Positions 25,498-33,123 of a stretch of DNA of 36,268 nt are shown one piece after another. The notes beneath the pieces were generated by a model, which was not told where the DNA came from, did no database searches, and saw only the letters and a list, made by a program, of their open reading frames with translations. The stretch's first letter is position 1, and the number at the start of each line of letters is the position of its first letter. This DNA is from an uncultured Collinsella sp. (GTDB lineage Bacteria; Actinomycetota; Coriobacteriia; Coriobacteriales; Coriobacteriaceae): the NCBI GenBank assembly GCA_900541675.1, contig UQKU01000025.1, positions 1 to 36,268 of the forward strand, in the 5' to 3' direction. The translations under genes were made by a program, and so were the position numbers.

Positions 25498-25619
25498 GAG
25501 CGTGGATTTTCTCCCGCATACAAATTGAGCGTGGAAAATCTCCCACTTTGAGCGTTCAAGGGCGCCCTAAACGGGAGATTATCCACGCTCATTATCTCGG
25601 TGGGAGATTATCCACGCTC
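25498..25619. repeat. Four copies of an 18-bp unit, two direct and two inverted
   Basis: GAGCGTGGATTTTCTCCC (25498-25515) and GAGCGTGGAAAATCTCCC (25527-25544) are followed by two inverse copies GGGAGATTATCCACGCTC (25573-25590 and 25602-25619). A GGGCGCCC palindrome lies near the centre. It fills the spacer between two convergent genes. It can fold into a long hairpin on either strand, with no U-tract. Confidence 0.85.
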
Positions 25620-25621
25620 GG

Positions 25622-25951
25622 TTACTCGTCGACGATCTCGGCAAGCCAGACGTTCAACGTATCGACCTCGGGGCAGCAGAACTTTGCCGTACCGGGCTCG
25701 TTGCCAGGCACGGTTCCGCCGTAGCGCAGGATATCGATATAGGGAAAGCCCACATGGCAGGCCATGGCGCACATCTTGCCGCGGTCTCGGTCGAAGTCAA
25801 AGACGTCGCCCGGCTTGTGACCATGGTGGCAGCGGCACGCACCCAGCTGGTCCACGCAGCTCACGCGGATACGCGGACGCTTGCCCCGCGGCGCGCCGAA
25901 CGGTTTATTCTCGCCCGCGGGCCTGGCGCCGCCCTCGCCAGCGTTACTCAT
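25622..25951 (-). CDS. Small Cys-rich protein, probably TIGR04076 family
   Basis: 109 aa. The function is unknown. Seen: RIRVSCVDQLGACRCHHGHKPGDVFDF, then GKMCAMACHVGFPYIDILRYGG and AKFCCPEVDTLNVWLAEI. The Cys pattern, the KPGDVFDF phrase and the C-terminal CCPE...V.F/W.. resemble the TIGR04076 family of small uncharacterised proteins; I give this from memory. Metal or cofactor binding through the Cys residues is plausible but not shown. The ATG at 25951 overlaps the end of the pyridoxal kinase gene by 8 bases, so translation is coupled. TTG at 25957 is an alternative start. Confidence 0.75.
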   Translation of the reverse strand: MSNAGEGGARPAGENKPFGAPRGKRPRIRVSCVDQLGACRCHHGHKPGDVFDFDRDRGKMCAMACHVGFPYIDILRYGGTVPGNEPGTAKFCCPEVDTLNVWLAEIVDE

Positions 25952-26768
25952 GGTCAATCACATCCAGGCAGGCCTCGATGGGAAGGCCGGCCGACTTGTC
26001 CTCTTGGTCGGCATTGCGCTCGATCAGCTCGGCCACCACACGCATGGCGTCGGTCGTCGCACGCTGTAAGCTCCAGCCGGCCATAACGCGGCCCACGAGC
26101 ACCGACGAGAACGTATCGCCCGTGCCCGGGAAATACACCGGGATCAGCTCAAAAGGAATCGTGAAGTACTCTCCCGCCACATGATCGTAGCCGATGACGG
26201 CACTCGCCCCGTCGACCTTGGCACTCGTAATGACCACCGACTTGGCGCCCAGCGCGAGCATGGCGTCCACGAGCGCACGAGCCTCATCGGCCGTAATCTG
26301 CTCGGCCATAGGCGTATCGGTGAGCAGACACGCCTCGGTATAGTTGGGCACCGCGTAGTCGGCGCACTCGACCAGGCTGCGCATAAGGCCGATGGTCGAT
26401 TCGGGCACGCCGGCGTAGAGCCTGCCGTTGTCGGCCATGATGGGGTCGACGAACACCTTGGTGCCTTTTTGCGAACGGCGGTGGCAAAAGTCCGAGATGA
26501 TGCGCGCCTCTTCCTCGGTCACGATAAAGCCGGTCGAGATGGCGTCGAATTCAAAGCCGAGCTCCTCCCAGATGGCAAGACTCTGACGCACGTACTCCGT
26601 GGTGTCGTGGATGTAAAACTTGGGGTAGTTGAGCGTATCGGAAACGAGGGCCGTCGGCAGGTTGTGGATACGGTAACCCATGTGCGACAGCACCGGCAGC
26701 ATGGCAGAAAGCGCGACCTTACCGTAGCCGCACATATCGTTGATCAGCAGCAGCTGAGTGTTCTTCAT
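25944..26768 (-). CDS. Pyridoxal/pyridoxamine kinase (vitamin B6 salvage)
   Basis: 274 aa. A PfkB/ribokinase-fold enzyme that phosphorylates pyridoxal, pyridoxine or pyridoxamine to the 5'-phosphate. Seen: N-terminal QLLLINDMCGYGKVALSAMLPVLSHMGY, VDPIMADNGRLY near residues 108-118, the long loop NYTEACLLTD, and the anion-hole motif PGTGDTFSSVLVG with catalytic Asp218. The ATG at 26768 follows AAGGGGG by six to seven bases and gives the family N-terminus; an earlier in-frame start adds 60 unlikely residues. PdxK/PdxY naming is left open because the substrate preference cannot be read from sequence. Confidence 0.9.
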   Translation of the reverse strand: MKNTQLLLINDMCGYGKVALSAMLPVLSHMGYRIHNLPTALVSDTLNYPKFYIHDTTEYVRQSLAIWEELGFEFDAISTGFIVTEEEARIISDFCHRRSQKGTKVFVDPIMADNGRLYAGVPESTIGLMRSLVECADYAVPNYTEACLLTDTPMAEQITADEARALVDAMLALGAKSVVITSAKVDGASAVIGYDHVAGEYFTIPFELIPVYFPGTGDTFSSVLVGRVMAGWSLQRATTDAMRVVAELIERNADQEDKSAGLPIEACLDVIDHE

Positions 26769-26949
26769 GAGTGTCCCCCTTGGGTCGGGTGCGACGCGAC
26801 GGCGCCATAGTGCGACTAAGTGTAGCGCAGGGGGCGTTGCAAGCGGGCGCAGGCGCCGAGGAGGGCACATTGTTGCGGAAAGGTTACGGAAATGGGAGGC
26901 AAAATCGCGGCGGTAGCGGCACAGTAGCTGCCATCTATTTACTACCATT

Positions 26950-27105
26950 CCAAAACTATGCCGGATTACTACGATAAACCGTTAGCCTCCAACCACAACG
27001 AATTGCACTCCGGCAAAACCGCAGGTAGACAGCTTGTGATTTTACGAAAAACAATGCCGAGGTCTGATATTTCGAATTCATCGTAGTAATCCGGCATAGT
27101 TTTGG
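26950..27105. repeat. MITE-like element with perfect 26-bp inverted ends
   Basis: Arm CCAAAACTATGCCGGATTAC plus TACGAT (26950-26975) is the exact inverse of 27080-27105. The 104-base interior has no gene and includes GCAGGTAGACAGCTTG (27021-27036), also found at 15346-15361. No clear target-site duplication was seen. It may be a non-autonomous mobile element or a long stem. Confidence 0.8.
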
Positions 27106-27142
27106 ACAAAGCAACTTCGAAAGGGTGTCACCGCAGCCCAAA

Positions 27143-27176
27143 ATGATTCGTTTTCCTCCGTCCCCCACGGATCACT
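27143..27176. repeat. Palindromic repeat, intergenic copy of the one in the M20 gene
   Basis: AATGATTCGTTTTCCTCCGT followed by CCCCCACGGATCAC. It matches 17187-17220 except for about four bases. Here it lies between the MITE-like element and structured repeat copy D. Confidence 0.7.
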
Positions 27177-27230
27177 CAACAAGAGCGTCCCCAACGACTA
27201 TCCCAACAAGGGCAACGCCGATGTTTTGGC

Positions 27231-27386
27231 GAAGTCAGCGAAAACCCGTCAGAGCGAGCAAGGTGCCTTGAAGCAAGGCGGCATTGACCTTCTGGTCATG
27301 CCGCCGAAGTTGAAAGGCAGATTGCCGCTCTGGCGGGTTTGCAGCGTCGAGCCGTTGCGCGGTTTGGCAAAACCGCGCAACCACTA
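27231..27386 (+). repeat. Structured intergenic repeat, copy D
   Basis: Complete copy. Outer stem 27242-27256 with 27326-27340 (15 bp, one G-T); inner stem TGCCTT 27264-27269 with AAGGCA 27314-27319. Apical hairpin GGCGGCATTGACC-TTCT-GGTCATGCCGCC 27277-27305. Linker GCAGCGTCGAGCC, then terminal hairpin GTTGCGCGGTTT-GGCA-AAACCGCGCAAC at about 27354-27381. It ends with CTA at 27384-27386. CGTCCCCAACGACTA (27186-27200) precedes it, as a similar motif precedes copy B. It lies about 95 bases before marR, next to its promoter. Confidence 0.88.
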
Positions 27387-27407
27387 GTTTGGTACCTTGA
27401 CATTCAT
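27384..27407 (-). CDS. Possible seven-codon mini-ORF ending at repeat copy D
   Basis: Minus-strand ATG at 27407, AGGAG eight bases upstream, encoding MNVKVPN and then the TAG that marks the repeat end. It may be the relic of a gene whose 3' end adjoined the repeat, or chance. It overlaps the marR promoter on the other strand. Confidence 0.2.
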   Translation of the reverse strand: MNVKVPN

Positions 27408-27425
27408 TTCTCATGCTCCTAGATT
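27397..27425 (+). promoter_or_regulatory. Promoter of the marR-ABC exporter operon
   Basis: TTGACA (27397-27402), 17-base spacer, TAGATT (27420-27425). The start would fall near 27432. It is close to consensus at -35 and good at -10. Confidence 0.75.
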
Positions 27426-27426
27426 G

Positions 27427-27456
27427 GTTAGGCACAAAACAATTCCACTACCTAAC
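27427..27456 (+). promoter_or_regulatory. Candidate MarR operator
   Basis: Inverted repeat GTTAGG (27427-27432) and CCTAAC (27451-27456), 18 bases apart, begins right after the -10 and covers the predicted transcription start. It is placed where an autorepressor of the MarR family would act. The long spacing is unusual for MarR sites, so this is tentative. Confidence 0.4.
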
Positions 27457-27480
27457 TAAAGAAAGGAGCAACACTAATTC

Positions 27481-27987
27481 ATGTGCGATGAACCTCTTAA
27501 CCTTTGTTCGCACGAGCCCGGCGGCGACCCGTCACAGCCGGCGGATGTACCCGAAGCGGTCAGTGCCGAAGACAAACTCGCCAAGCGCATCCTGAGCGGC
27601 CTGGGTTTTTGCGGCCATTACATGCATTTTCATGGCGGAGGCGTGTCCGGCAAGGCGCCCATCATCTGCCTGCTGGCCAAGCAGCCCGGCGGCGAGATGT
27701 CGCAGCAGGAACTCGGCATGCACTTTGACCTCAAGCCGGGGTCGCTTTCCGAGATCCTGTCCAAGCTCGAGGTCAACGGTCTCATCGAGCGCAGCCGTAA
27801 CCCCAAGGATCGACGGCAGCTCACCATTCGCCTGACCGAAACCGGCCGGGAAAACGCCCGCATCGACCAGGCGGCCCGCATCCGCTTTAGAGAACGGGCC
27901 TTTAGTGCCCTCACTCACGACGAGCGCGAGCAGCTCGCCGAAATGCTCGAGAAAATCCGTGTAACCTGGGAGGAACTGGATGATTAA
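27481..27987 (+). CDS. MarR family transcriptional regulator
   Basis: 168 aa. A winged-helix dimer that typically represses its own operon until a ligand binds. Seen: recognition region MSQQELGMHFDLKPGSLSEILSKLEVNGLIERSRNPKDRRQLTIRLTETG, where the DRR wing and LTETG are hallmarks. The N-terminus has about 28 extra residues, with two Cys (MCDEPLNLCSHEPGG). The ATG is 12 bases after AAAGGAG, longer than usual, but a stop codon just upstream rules out an earlier start. It overlaps the first ABC exporter gene by 8 bases, so it likely controls that transporter. Confidence 0.92.
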   Translation: MCDEPLNLCSHEPGGDPSQPADVPEAVSAEDKLAKRILSGLGFCGHYMHFHGGGVSGKAPIICLLAKQPGGEMSQQELGMHFDLKPGSLSEILSKLEVNGLIERSRNPKDRRQLTIRLTETGRENARIDQAARIRFRERAFSALTHDEREQLAEMLEKIRVTWEELDD

Positions 27988-29794
27988 AACCCTCATGGGC
28001 AGCATCCGCGACTATATGAAAGTCGCTGTTGCCACGCCATTGCTCGTGCTTGGCGAGGTGCTCTGCGAGATGCTGATTCCATTTATCACCGCCAACCTGA
28101 TCGACGCCATCAAAGACGGCGCCACCGTAGCCGAGATGCTTCCCACCGCGGGCTTTTTGGTGCTCATCGCGCTGACGTCGCTTGCTTTTGGTGCCGCCGC
28201 CGGCGTCACCTGCAGCCATGCGAGCTGCGGCTTCGCCAAGAACCTGCGTCACGACCTGTTCTACAAGATCCAGACGTTCAGCTTTGCCAACATCGATGAG
28301 TTCTCGAGCTCCTCGCTCGTCACGCGCCTGACCACCGATATCAACAACGTGCAGCAGGCCTTTATGATGATCATCCGTATCGCCGTGCGCGCGCCGCTGG
28401 TATTGATCTTCGCCTTTACCATGGCGTTTATCATGGGCGGCAGCGTTGCCATGGTCTACCTGGTCATCATTCCGCTGCTGGGCTTTGGGCTGTTCTTTAT
28501 CATCTTTAAGGTGCGCCCCATCTTCTCGCGCGTGTTCCACAAGTACGATGCCCTTAACGAGTCCGTCGAGGAAAACGTCACCGGCATGCGCGTGGTTAAG
28601 AGCTACGTGCGCGAAGACTTTGAGAAGGAGAAATTCGCGACCGCCGCACGCGACGTCCAGATGGACTTCACCCGCGCCGAGAAGCTGCTCGCCTTTAACA
28701 ACCCCATGATGAACATCTGCGTCAACGGCGCGTTTGTCGTCATCATCTACCTGGGATCCAAGCTCATCATCACGAGCCAGGGCACGCTGTTCGACGTGGG
28801 CCAGCTCTCCTCGATCTTTACCTATGGCTTCGCGATCCTCATGAGCCTGATGCAGCTGTCGATGATCTTTGTCATGGTGACCATGGCCGACGAATCGGCG
28901 CACCGCATTACCGAGGTGCTGGCCGCCGAGCCCACGATCGCCGATCCCGCCGAGCCCGTGCTCGAGGTTGCCGACGGTTCCATCGACTTTGACCACGTGA
29001 GCTTTAAGTATTCCGCGCATGCAAAGCGCCAGGCGCTCGACGATATCGACCTGCACATTAAGAGCGGCGAAACCATCGGCATCATCGGCGGTACCGGCGC
29101 GGCCAATTCCACGCTCGTTACCCCCATCGCCCGCCTGTACGACGCCACCGAGGGCACCGTGCGCGTGGGCGGCATGGACGTGCGCGACTACGACTTGGAC
29201 GCCCTGCGCCACCAGGTGGCCATGGTGCTGCAGAAAAACGTACTGTTTAGCGGCACCATTGCCGAAAACCTGCGCTGGGGCGACCCGAACGCCACCGACG
29301 AGGAAGTCCGCGAGGCGGCACATCTGGCCTGCGCCGATGAGTTTGTCGATGGCTTCCCCAAGGGCTATGACACCTGGATCGAACAGGGCGGCTCCAATGT
29401 TTCCGGCGGTCAGAAGCAGCGCCTGTGCATTGCGCGCGCCCTGCTGCGTCGCCCCAAGATCTTGATCCTGGACGACTCCACCAGCGCCGTCGACACCAAG
29501 ACCGACGCCAAGATTCGCGCAGGGTTGGCAAGCTATCTGCCCAACACGACCAAGCTCATCATCGCCCAGCGCATCAGCTCCGTGCAGGACGCAGACCGCA
29601 TCATCGTCATGGAGGGCGGCCGCATCGCGCAGATCGGTAACCACGACGAGCTGCTTAAGACGAGCGAGATCTACCGCGAGACTTTTACCTCGCAAAACAA
29701 GATGTCTGCCGAGGGCGAAGGGGCCGTCGAGGCCGACACCGAGGCATCCGTAACGCAAGCTCAGACCCAGGAAGGAGGCGAGGCACATGAGTAA
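27980..29794 (+). CDS. ABC exporter subunit 1 with degenerate ATP site
   Basis: 604 aa, half-transporter with an N-terminal six-helix type IV exporter domain and a C-terminal ATPase. It pairs with the next gene as a heterodimer (inferred). Seen: coupling region EENVTGMRVVKSYVRE, Walker A GGTGAANST at 370-378 in which the invariant Lys is Asn376, signature VSGGQKQR (Ser475-Gln478), and Walker B ILDDSTSAVD with Asp499 where the catalytic Glu should be. Thus its own site is non-catalytic at two positions, while its signature remains intact for the partner's site. Heterodimeric exporters usually lose the Glu but keep the Walker Lys, so the Lys change is unusual. Substrate unknown; multidrug or peptide export is typical. 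The ATG overlaps marR. Confidence 0.93.
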   Translation: MIKTLMGSIRDYMKVAVATPLLVLGEVLCEMLIPFITANLIDAIKDGATVAEMLPTAGFLVLIALTSLAFGAAAGVTCSHASCGFAKNLRHDLFYKIQTFSFANIDEFSSSSLVTRLTTDINNVQQAFMMIIRIAVRAPLVLIFAFTMAFIMGGSVAMVYLVIIPLLGFGLFFIIFKVRPIFSRVFHKYDALNESVEENVTGMRVVKSYVREDFEKEKFATAARDVQMDFTRAEKLLAFNNPMMNICVNGAFVVIIYLGSKLIITSQGTLFDVGQLSSIFTYGFAILMSLMQLSMIFVMVTMADESAHRITEVLAAEPTIADPAEPVLEVADGSIDFDHVSFKYSAHAKRQALDDIDLHIKSGETIGIIGGTGAANSTLVTPIARLYDATEGTVRVGGMDVRDYDLDALRHQVAMVLQKNVLFSGTIAENLRWGDPNATDEEVREAAHLACADEFVDGFPKGYDTWIEQGGSNVSGGQKQRLCIARALLRRPKILILDDSTSAVDTKTDAKIRAGLASYLPNTTKLIIAQRISSVQDADRIIVMEGGRIAQIGNHDELLKTSEIYRETFTSQNKMSAEGEGAVEADTEASVTQAQTQEGGEAHE

Positions 29795-31706
29795 GGCAAC
29801 GACCGCTGAGCGCGCGCTCAACCGCAAGGGTGGCACCATGTCGCGCCTCATCAAGACGCTCTTTGGCTTCTACCCCGTGCTTTTGCCCCTCGTCGTCGTC
29901 GGCGTGGTACTCTGCGCCATCATCAACTCCATCGGCGCGACCTTCCTTCAGAGCGCTCTGCAGATTATTAGCGAATCGTGGCAGTCGGGCGATTGGGAAG
30001 CCGCACAGCCCAAGATCGCACAGCTCGTGACCACCCTCGCCTGCATCTACGGCGTCGGCATCCTGTCCTCGCTGTTCTGGAACCGCGCCATGGCCATCGT
30101 CACGCAGGGCTCGCTCGAGAAGCTGCGCGAGAAGATGTTCAACCGCATGCAGGACCTGCCAATTCGCTACTTCGACACGCACCAGCGCGGCGACATCATG
30201 AGCCACTACACCAACGACATCGACACGCTGCGCCAGATGATCAGTCAGTCGCTGCCCAACCTGCTCATGACGACCATCGTCATCGTCACGGTGTTCTTTA
30301 TCATGCTGTACTACAGCGTGTGGATGTGCCTGGTCATTGTGGCCGGCGTCGCCTTTATGACCTTTATGACCAAGCTGCTCGGCTCCAACTCCGCGCGTTT
30401 CTTTATTGCGCAGCAGACCGAGCTCGGCGTGGTCGAGGGCCATATCGAGGAAGTCATGAACGGCCAGAAGGTCGTCAAGGCATTCTGCCACGAGTCTGCC
30501 GCCGAGGCCGATTTTGACGAGCGCAACGAAAAGCTCTTCGAGGTTTCCCAGAAGGCCAACATGTACGCCAACATCCTCATGCCCATCCTTATGAACCTGG
30601 GCAACCTGCTCTATGTGCTGGTCGCACTGGCCGGCGGCATTTTCCTGGCGCTGGGCGTGCCCAACCTGAGCATCTCGGGCATGGCGCTGTCCATCGCCGT
30701 CGTGGTGCCGTTCCTCAACATGACCAAGCAGTTCTGCGGACAGATCGGCCAGATCTCGCAGCAGATCAACGCCGTAGTCATGGGCCTCGCCGGCGCCGAC
30801 CGCATCTTTGAGCTTATCGACGAGAAGCCCGAGGCCGACGAAGGCTATGTGACGCTCGTCAACGCGCAGGTGAACCCCGACACCTGGGAGTTCGAGGAGG
30901 CCGACCACCACACCGGCATGTGGGCATGGAAACATCCGCACCGCGCAACCGGCGAGATCGAGTACGTACCGCTGCGCGGCGACCTGGTCATGGACAACGT
31001 CGACTTTGGCTACACGCCCGACCACGAGGTGCTGCACGGCGTGTCCGTGTTTGCCAAGCCGGGCCAGAAGGTCGCGTTTGTCGGCGCCACCGGTGCCGGC
31101 AAGACGACCATCACCAACCTCATCAACCGCTTCTATGACATCGCCGATGGCAAGATCCGCTACGACGGCATCAACGTCAACAAGATCCGCAAGGCCGATC
31201 TGCGCCGAAGCCTGGGCGTCGTGTTGCAGGACGTGAACCTGTTCACCGGCACCGTGATGGATAACATCCGCTACGGCAACCTGGATGCCACCGACGAGGA
31301 GTGCATCGCGGCTGCCAAGCTCGCGGGCGCTGACGACTTTATCACCCGCCTGCCCGACGGCTACGACACCATGCTCACCGGCAACGGCGCACAGCTGTCG
31401 CAAGGCCAGCGCCAGCTGATCTCGATCGCCCGCGCCGCCGTCGCCGATCCGCCGGCGATGATTCTGGACGAGGCTACGTCGAGTATCGACACCCGCACCG
31501 AGGCCATCGTGCAGGAGGGCATGGATAAGCTCATGGAGGGCCGCACGACGTTTGTCATCGCGCACCGCCTGTCCACCGTGCGCAACTCCGACGCGATCAT
31601 CTGTCTGGATCACGGCCGCATCATCGAGCGCGGCAACCACGACGAGCTGATCGCCAAGCGCGGGTATTACTACCAGCTGTACACGGGTGCATTTGAGCTG
31701 GAGTAG
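29787..31706 (+). CDS. ABC exporter subunit 2 with intact catalytic site
   Basis: 639 aa half-transporter, partner of the preceding gene, overlapping it by 8 bases, with GGAGG before the ATG. Seen: six membrane helices; EEVMNGQKVVKAFCHE; a 60-residue linker rich in Trp, His and acidic residues (WEFEEADHHTGMWAWKHPH) before the ATPase; Walker A GATGAGKTT at 433-441; Walker B MILDEATSSID with catalytic Glu562; and switch His in VIAHRLSTV. Its signature is LSQGQ (537-541), not LSGGQ. The consensus ATP site is therefore built from this Walker A/B and the VSGGQ of subunit 1, and the degenerate site from the changed Walker motifs of subunit 1 and LSQGQ here. The linker type is common in this exporter subfamily. 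Confidence 0.95.
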   Translation: MSKATTAERALNRKGGTMSRLIKTLFGFYPVLLPLVVVGVVLCAIINSIGATFLQSALQIISESWQSGDWEAAQPKIAQLVTTLACIYGVGILSSLFWNRAMAIVTQGSLEKLREKMFNRMQDLPIRYFDTHQRGDIMSHYTNDIDTLRQMISQSLPNLLMTTIVIVTVFFIMLYYSVWMCLVIVAGVAFMTFMTKLLGSNSARFFIAQQTELGVVEGHIEEVMNGQKVVKAFCHESAAEADFDERNEKLFEVSQKANMYANILMPILMNLGNLLYVLVALAGGIFLALGVPNLSISGMALSIAVVVPFLNMTKQFCGQIGQISQQINAVVMGLAGADRIFELIDEKPEADEGYVTLVNAQVNPDTWEFEEADHHTGMWAWKHPHRATGEIEYVPLRGDLVMDNVDFGYTPDHEVLHGVSVFAKPGQKVAFVGATGAGKTTITNLINRFYDIADGKIRYDGINVNKIRKADLRRSLGVVLQDVNLFTGTVMDNIRYGNLDATDEECIAAAKLAGADDFITRLPDGYDTMLTGNGAQLSQGQRQLISIARAAVADPPAMILDEATSSIDTRTEAIVQEGMDKLMEGRTTFVIAHRLSTVRNSDAIICLDHGRIIERGNHDELIAKRGYYYQLYTGAFELE

Positions 31707-31720
31707 GAACGGTTACTGAC

Positions 31721-31826
31721 GGAGGGTGCCCCGGGGCGTCGGGGTAATTCCTCCGTGCTCAAACATTCTCGCTGCACTGCGAAACTGCGCGCGGAGGAAA
31801 TACCCCGCCGCTCCGGGGCACCCTCC
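31721..31826. repeat. 106-bp large inverted repeat
   Basis: Perfect 14-bp ends GGAGGGTGCCCCGG (31721-31734) and its inverse (31813-31826) extend inward for about 20 more pairs with few mismatches, around a loop that itself contains TCGC/GCGA. No gene inside. It begins 14 bases after the ABC exporter stop. It looks like a MITE-type palindromic repeat that may also protect the mRNA end. Confidence 0.8.
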
Positions 31827-31870
31827 TGCGCGCAATCAGCCCGTTGTTTAAAACGGAATAAAGGTTAGTG

Positions 31871-31905
31871 AGGCCCTGGCCGTTTGGCCAGGGCCTCGTT
31901 TTGTT
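31871..31905 (+). terminator. Intrinsic terminator of the marR-ABC operon
   Basis: GAGGCCCTGGCC-GTTT-GGCCAGGGCCTC (12-bp perfect stem, 31871-31898) followed by GTTTTGTT. Confidence 0.85.
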
Positions 31906-31997
31906 AGTCTTTTTGGGACGGGGCTTTTTGACTACTTTGAGGGTGCGCAGGCAGGGCGGCAAAAGTAGCTAAAAAAGCCCCGTCCCAAAAAGACTAC
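31906..31997. repeat. 92-bp inverted repeat with perfect 25-bp arms
   Basis: Arm TAGTCTTTTTGGGACGGGGC plus TTTTT (31906-31930) is the exact inverse of 31973-31997, and CTACTTT/AAAGTAG extends the stem inward. It lies between the exporter terminator and the 3' end of the LysR gene. T-runs on both strands could give bidirectional termination. Confidence 0.8.
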
Positions 31998-32011
31998 CCG
32001 CGCCAAATGAG

Positions 32012-32890
32012 CTAGTTGAGGAGTTGGGCCATGGCGTTGACGAATTTTTGTACTTGGAGGGTGGGCTCGAGCGGGTAGTGCAAGAAGACCGGCACCTCGC
32101 GACCGCATAGAAACGGTACGCCCACAAAGGCCGGGTGCGCGCCCGACCACGCTCCGCAGGTGAGCACCGCATCGCCCTTTTCCTCCGCCTCGTTAAAGAG
32201 CGCAAAGTCGAAGCTATCCACGTCGATCACGTCCACGCCGCCGTCGGCCAACAGGTCGATGCGCAGGCTGTCCATAGCGTCGTTGCCGTGACGGAGCACG
32301 CGCAGGCGCATGCCCTCCAGGTCGGCAACCGTGATGCGCGTCTTGCGCGCAAGCGGGCTCGTGCGCGGCACATCAATATAAAACGGTACGTTGACGATAA
32401 GGAGCTTTTGGCAGGCGTCGCCCCAGCGCGGGGTCGAAAAACTCGACTGCACTACATCCACTTCGCGACCAAGACTGCGCATGACGGTCTCGCGCTCATC
32501 GTAGAGGTCACTCACCGGCACAATCTCAAAGCGCAGCGACGGCTCCAGCTCGTGCACACTCGGCCACATCGACAGCGTTTGGCGCCCCGGGCACATCATC
32601 GACACGCCCAGACGCACGGCGCCGCCATCGCCCGCTGCGCGTCGGGCACGGCGCAACGCATCCTCGGACTGAAGCATGATCGAGCGCGCATCGTCTACCA
32701 GCAGCGCACCCGCCGGCGTCACCTTAACGCCCGAATGCGAGCGCTCGAACAACGTGATGCCAAACTCGGCCTCGAACCCCGACACCTGTTTGACGAGAGC
32801 CGGGGTCGACACACGTAGTTTTGCCGCCGCGCGCGAGAAGCTTCCCAGCTCCGCGGCGGCCGATATGGCCTCAAGTCGTCGATCGTACAC
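32012..32890 (-). CDS. LysR family transcriptional regulator
   Basis: 292 aa from the GTG at 32890, which follows GGGAG by six bases and puts the helix-turn-helix at the normal distance from the N-terminus. An ATG 11 codons earlier has no ribosome site. Seen: YDRRLEAISAAAELGSFSRAAAKLRVSTPALVKQVSGFEAEFGITLFERSHSGVKVTPAGALL (HTH about residues 13-60, typical LysR), then a periplasmic-binding-like effector domain (VRLGVSMMCPGRQTLSMWP onward). Divergent from the SDR-MFS-oxidoreductase genes, it probably controls them in response to their substrate. The effector is unknown. Confidence 0.93.
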   Translation of the reverse strand: MYDRRLEAISAAAELGSFSRAAAKLRVSTPALVKQVSGFEAEFGITLFERSHSGVKVTPAGALLVDDARSIMLQSEDALRRARRAAGDGGAVRLGVSMMCPGRQTLSMWPSVHELEPSLRFEIVPVSDLYDERETVMRSLGREVDVVQSSFSTPRWGDACQKLLIVNVPFYIDVPRTSPLARKTRITVADLEGMRLRVLRHGNDAMDSLRIDLLADGGVDVIDVDSFDFALFNEAEEKGDAVLTCGAWSGAHPAFVGVPFLCGREVPVFLHYPLEPTLQVQKFVNAMAQLLN

Positions 32891-33021
32891 GTCAATCTCC
32901 CGTTTTCGCGCCCGTGGCCACATGGTGCCACAGGAGGTTGTTTTCGCAGGTCATGCGCTCAATTGAGAATAAACTGCATCGCACAGTGTAAACCTATGGT
33001 TAACGCCATTCTAACAAATAT

Positions 33022-33038
33022 GCAATTCACCTGCGCAA
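33022..33038 (+). promoter_or_regulatory. Candidate LysR binding site
   Basis: TGC-N11-GCA (33022-33038) fits the T-N11-A rule for LysR sites and lies in the divergent spacer between the LysR and SDR genes. ATGC-AAA-GCAT follows at 33040-33050. The arms are short, so support is modest. Confidence 0.4.
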
Positions 33039-33070
33039 ATGCAAAGCATACGATAACCAGCGAAAACCAC

Positions 33071-33097
33071 GTGGGTCGATTAATGGGAGCGACCCAC
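33071..33097 (+). promoter_or_regulatory. Hairpin or operator just upstream of the SDR gene
   Basis: GTGGGTCG (33071-33078) and CGACCCAC (33090-33097) are perfectly inverted around 11 bases, ending about 26 bases before the SDR start. It may be an operator or a 5' UTR stem. Confidence 0.55.
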
Positions 33098-33123
33098 CGG
33101 GAGGCACAAGAAGGGAAGTTCCT

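Noticed and set aside
25498..25619. CRISPR-like array
   Set aside because: Four units, but two are inverted and the spacing is uneven; there are no cas genes or true spacers.
26956..27168. 70-codon minus-strand frame between pyridoxal kinase and marR
   Set aside because: It runs through the arms of an inverted repeat and has no ribosome site.
27911..31640. Long minus-strand frames opposite the two ABC exporter genes
   Set aside because: Shadows of strongly conserved ABC transporters; no ribosome sites or domains.
31871..31905. Bidirectional terminator also serving the LysR gene
   Set aside because: The minus-strand side of the stem has no T-run, so it ends only the plus-strand operon; the LysR gene more likely uses the inverted repeat at 31906-31997.
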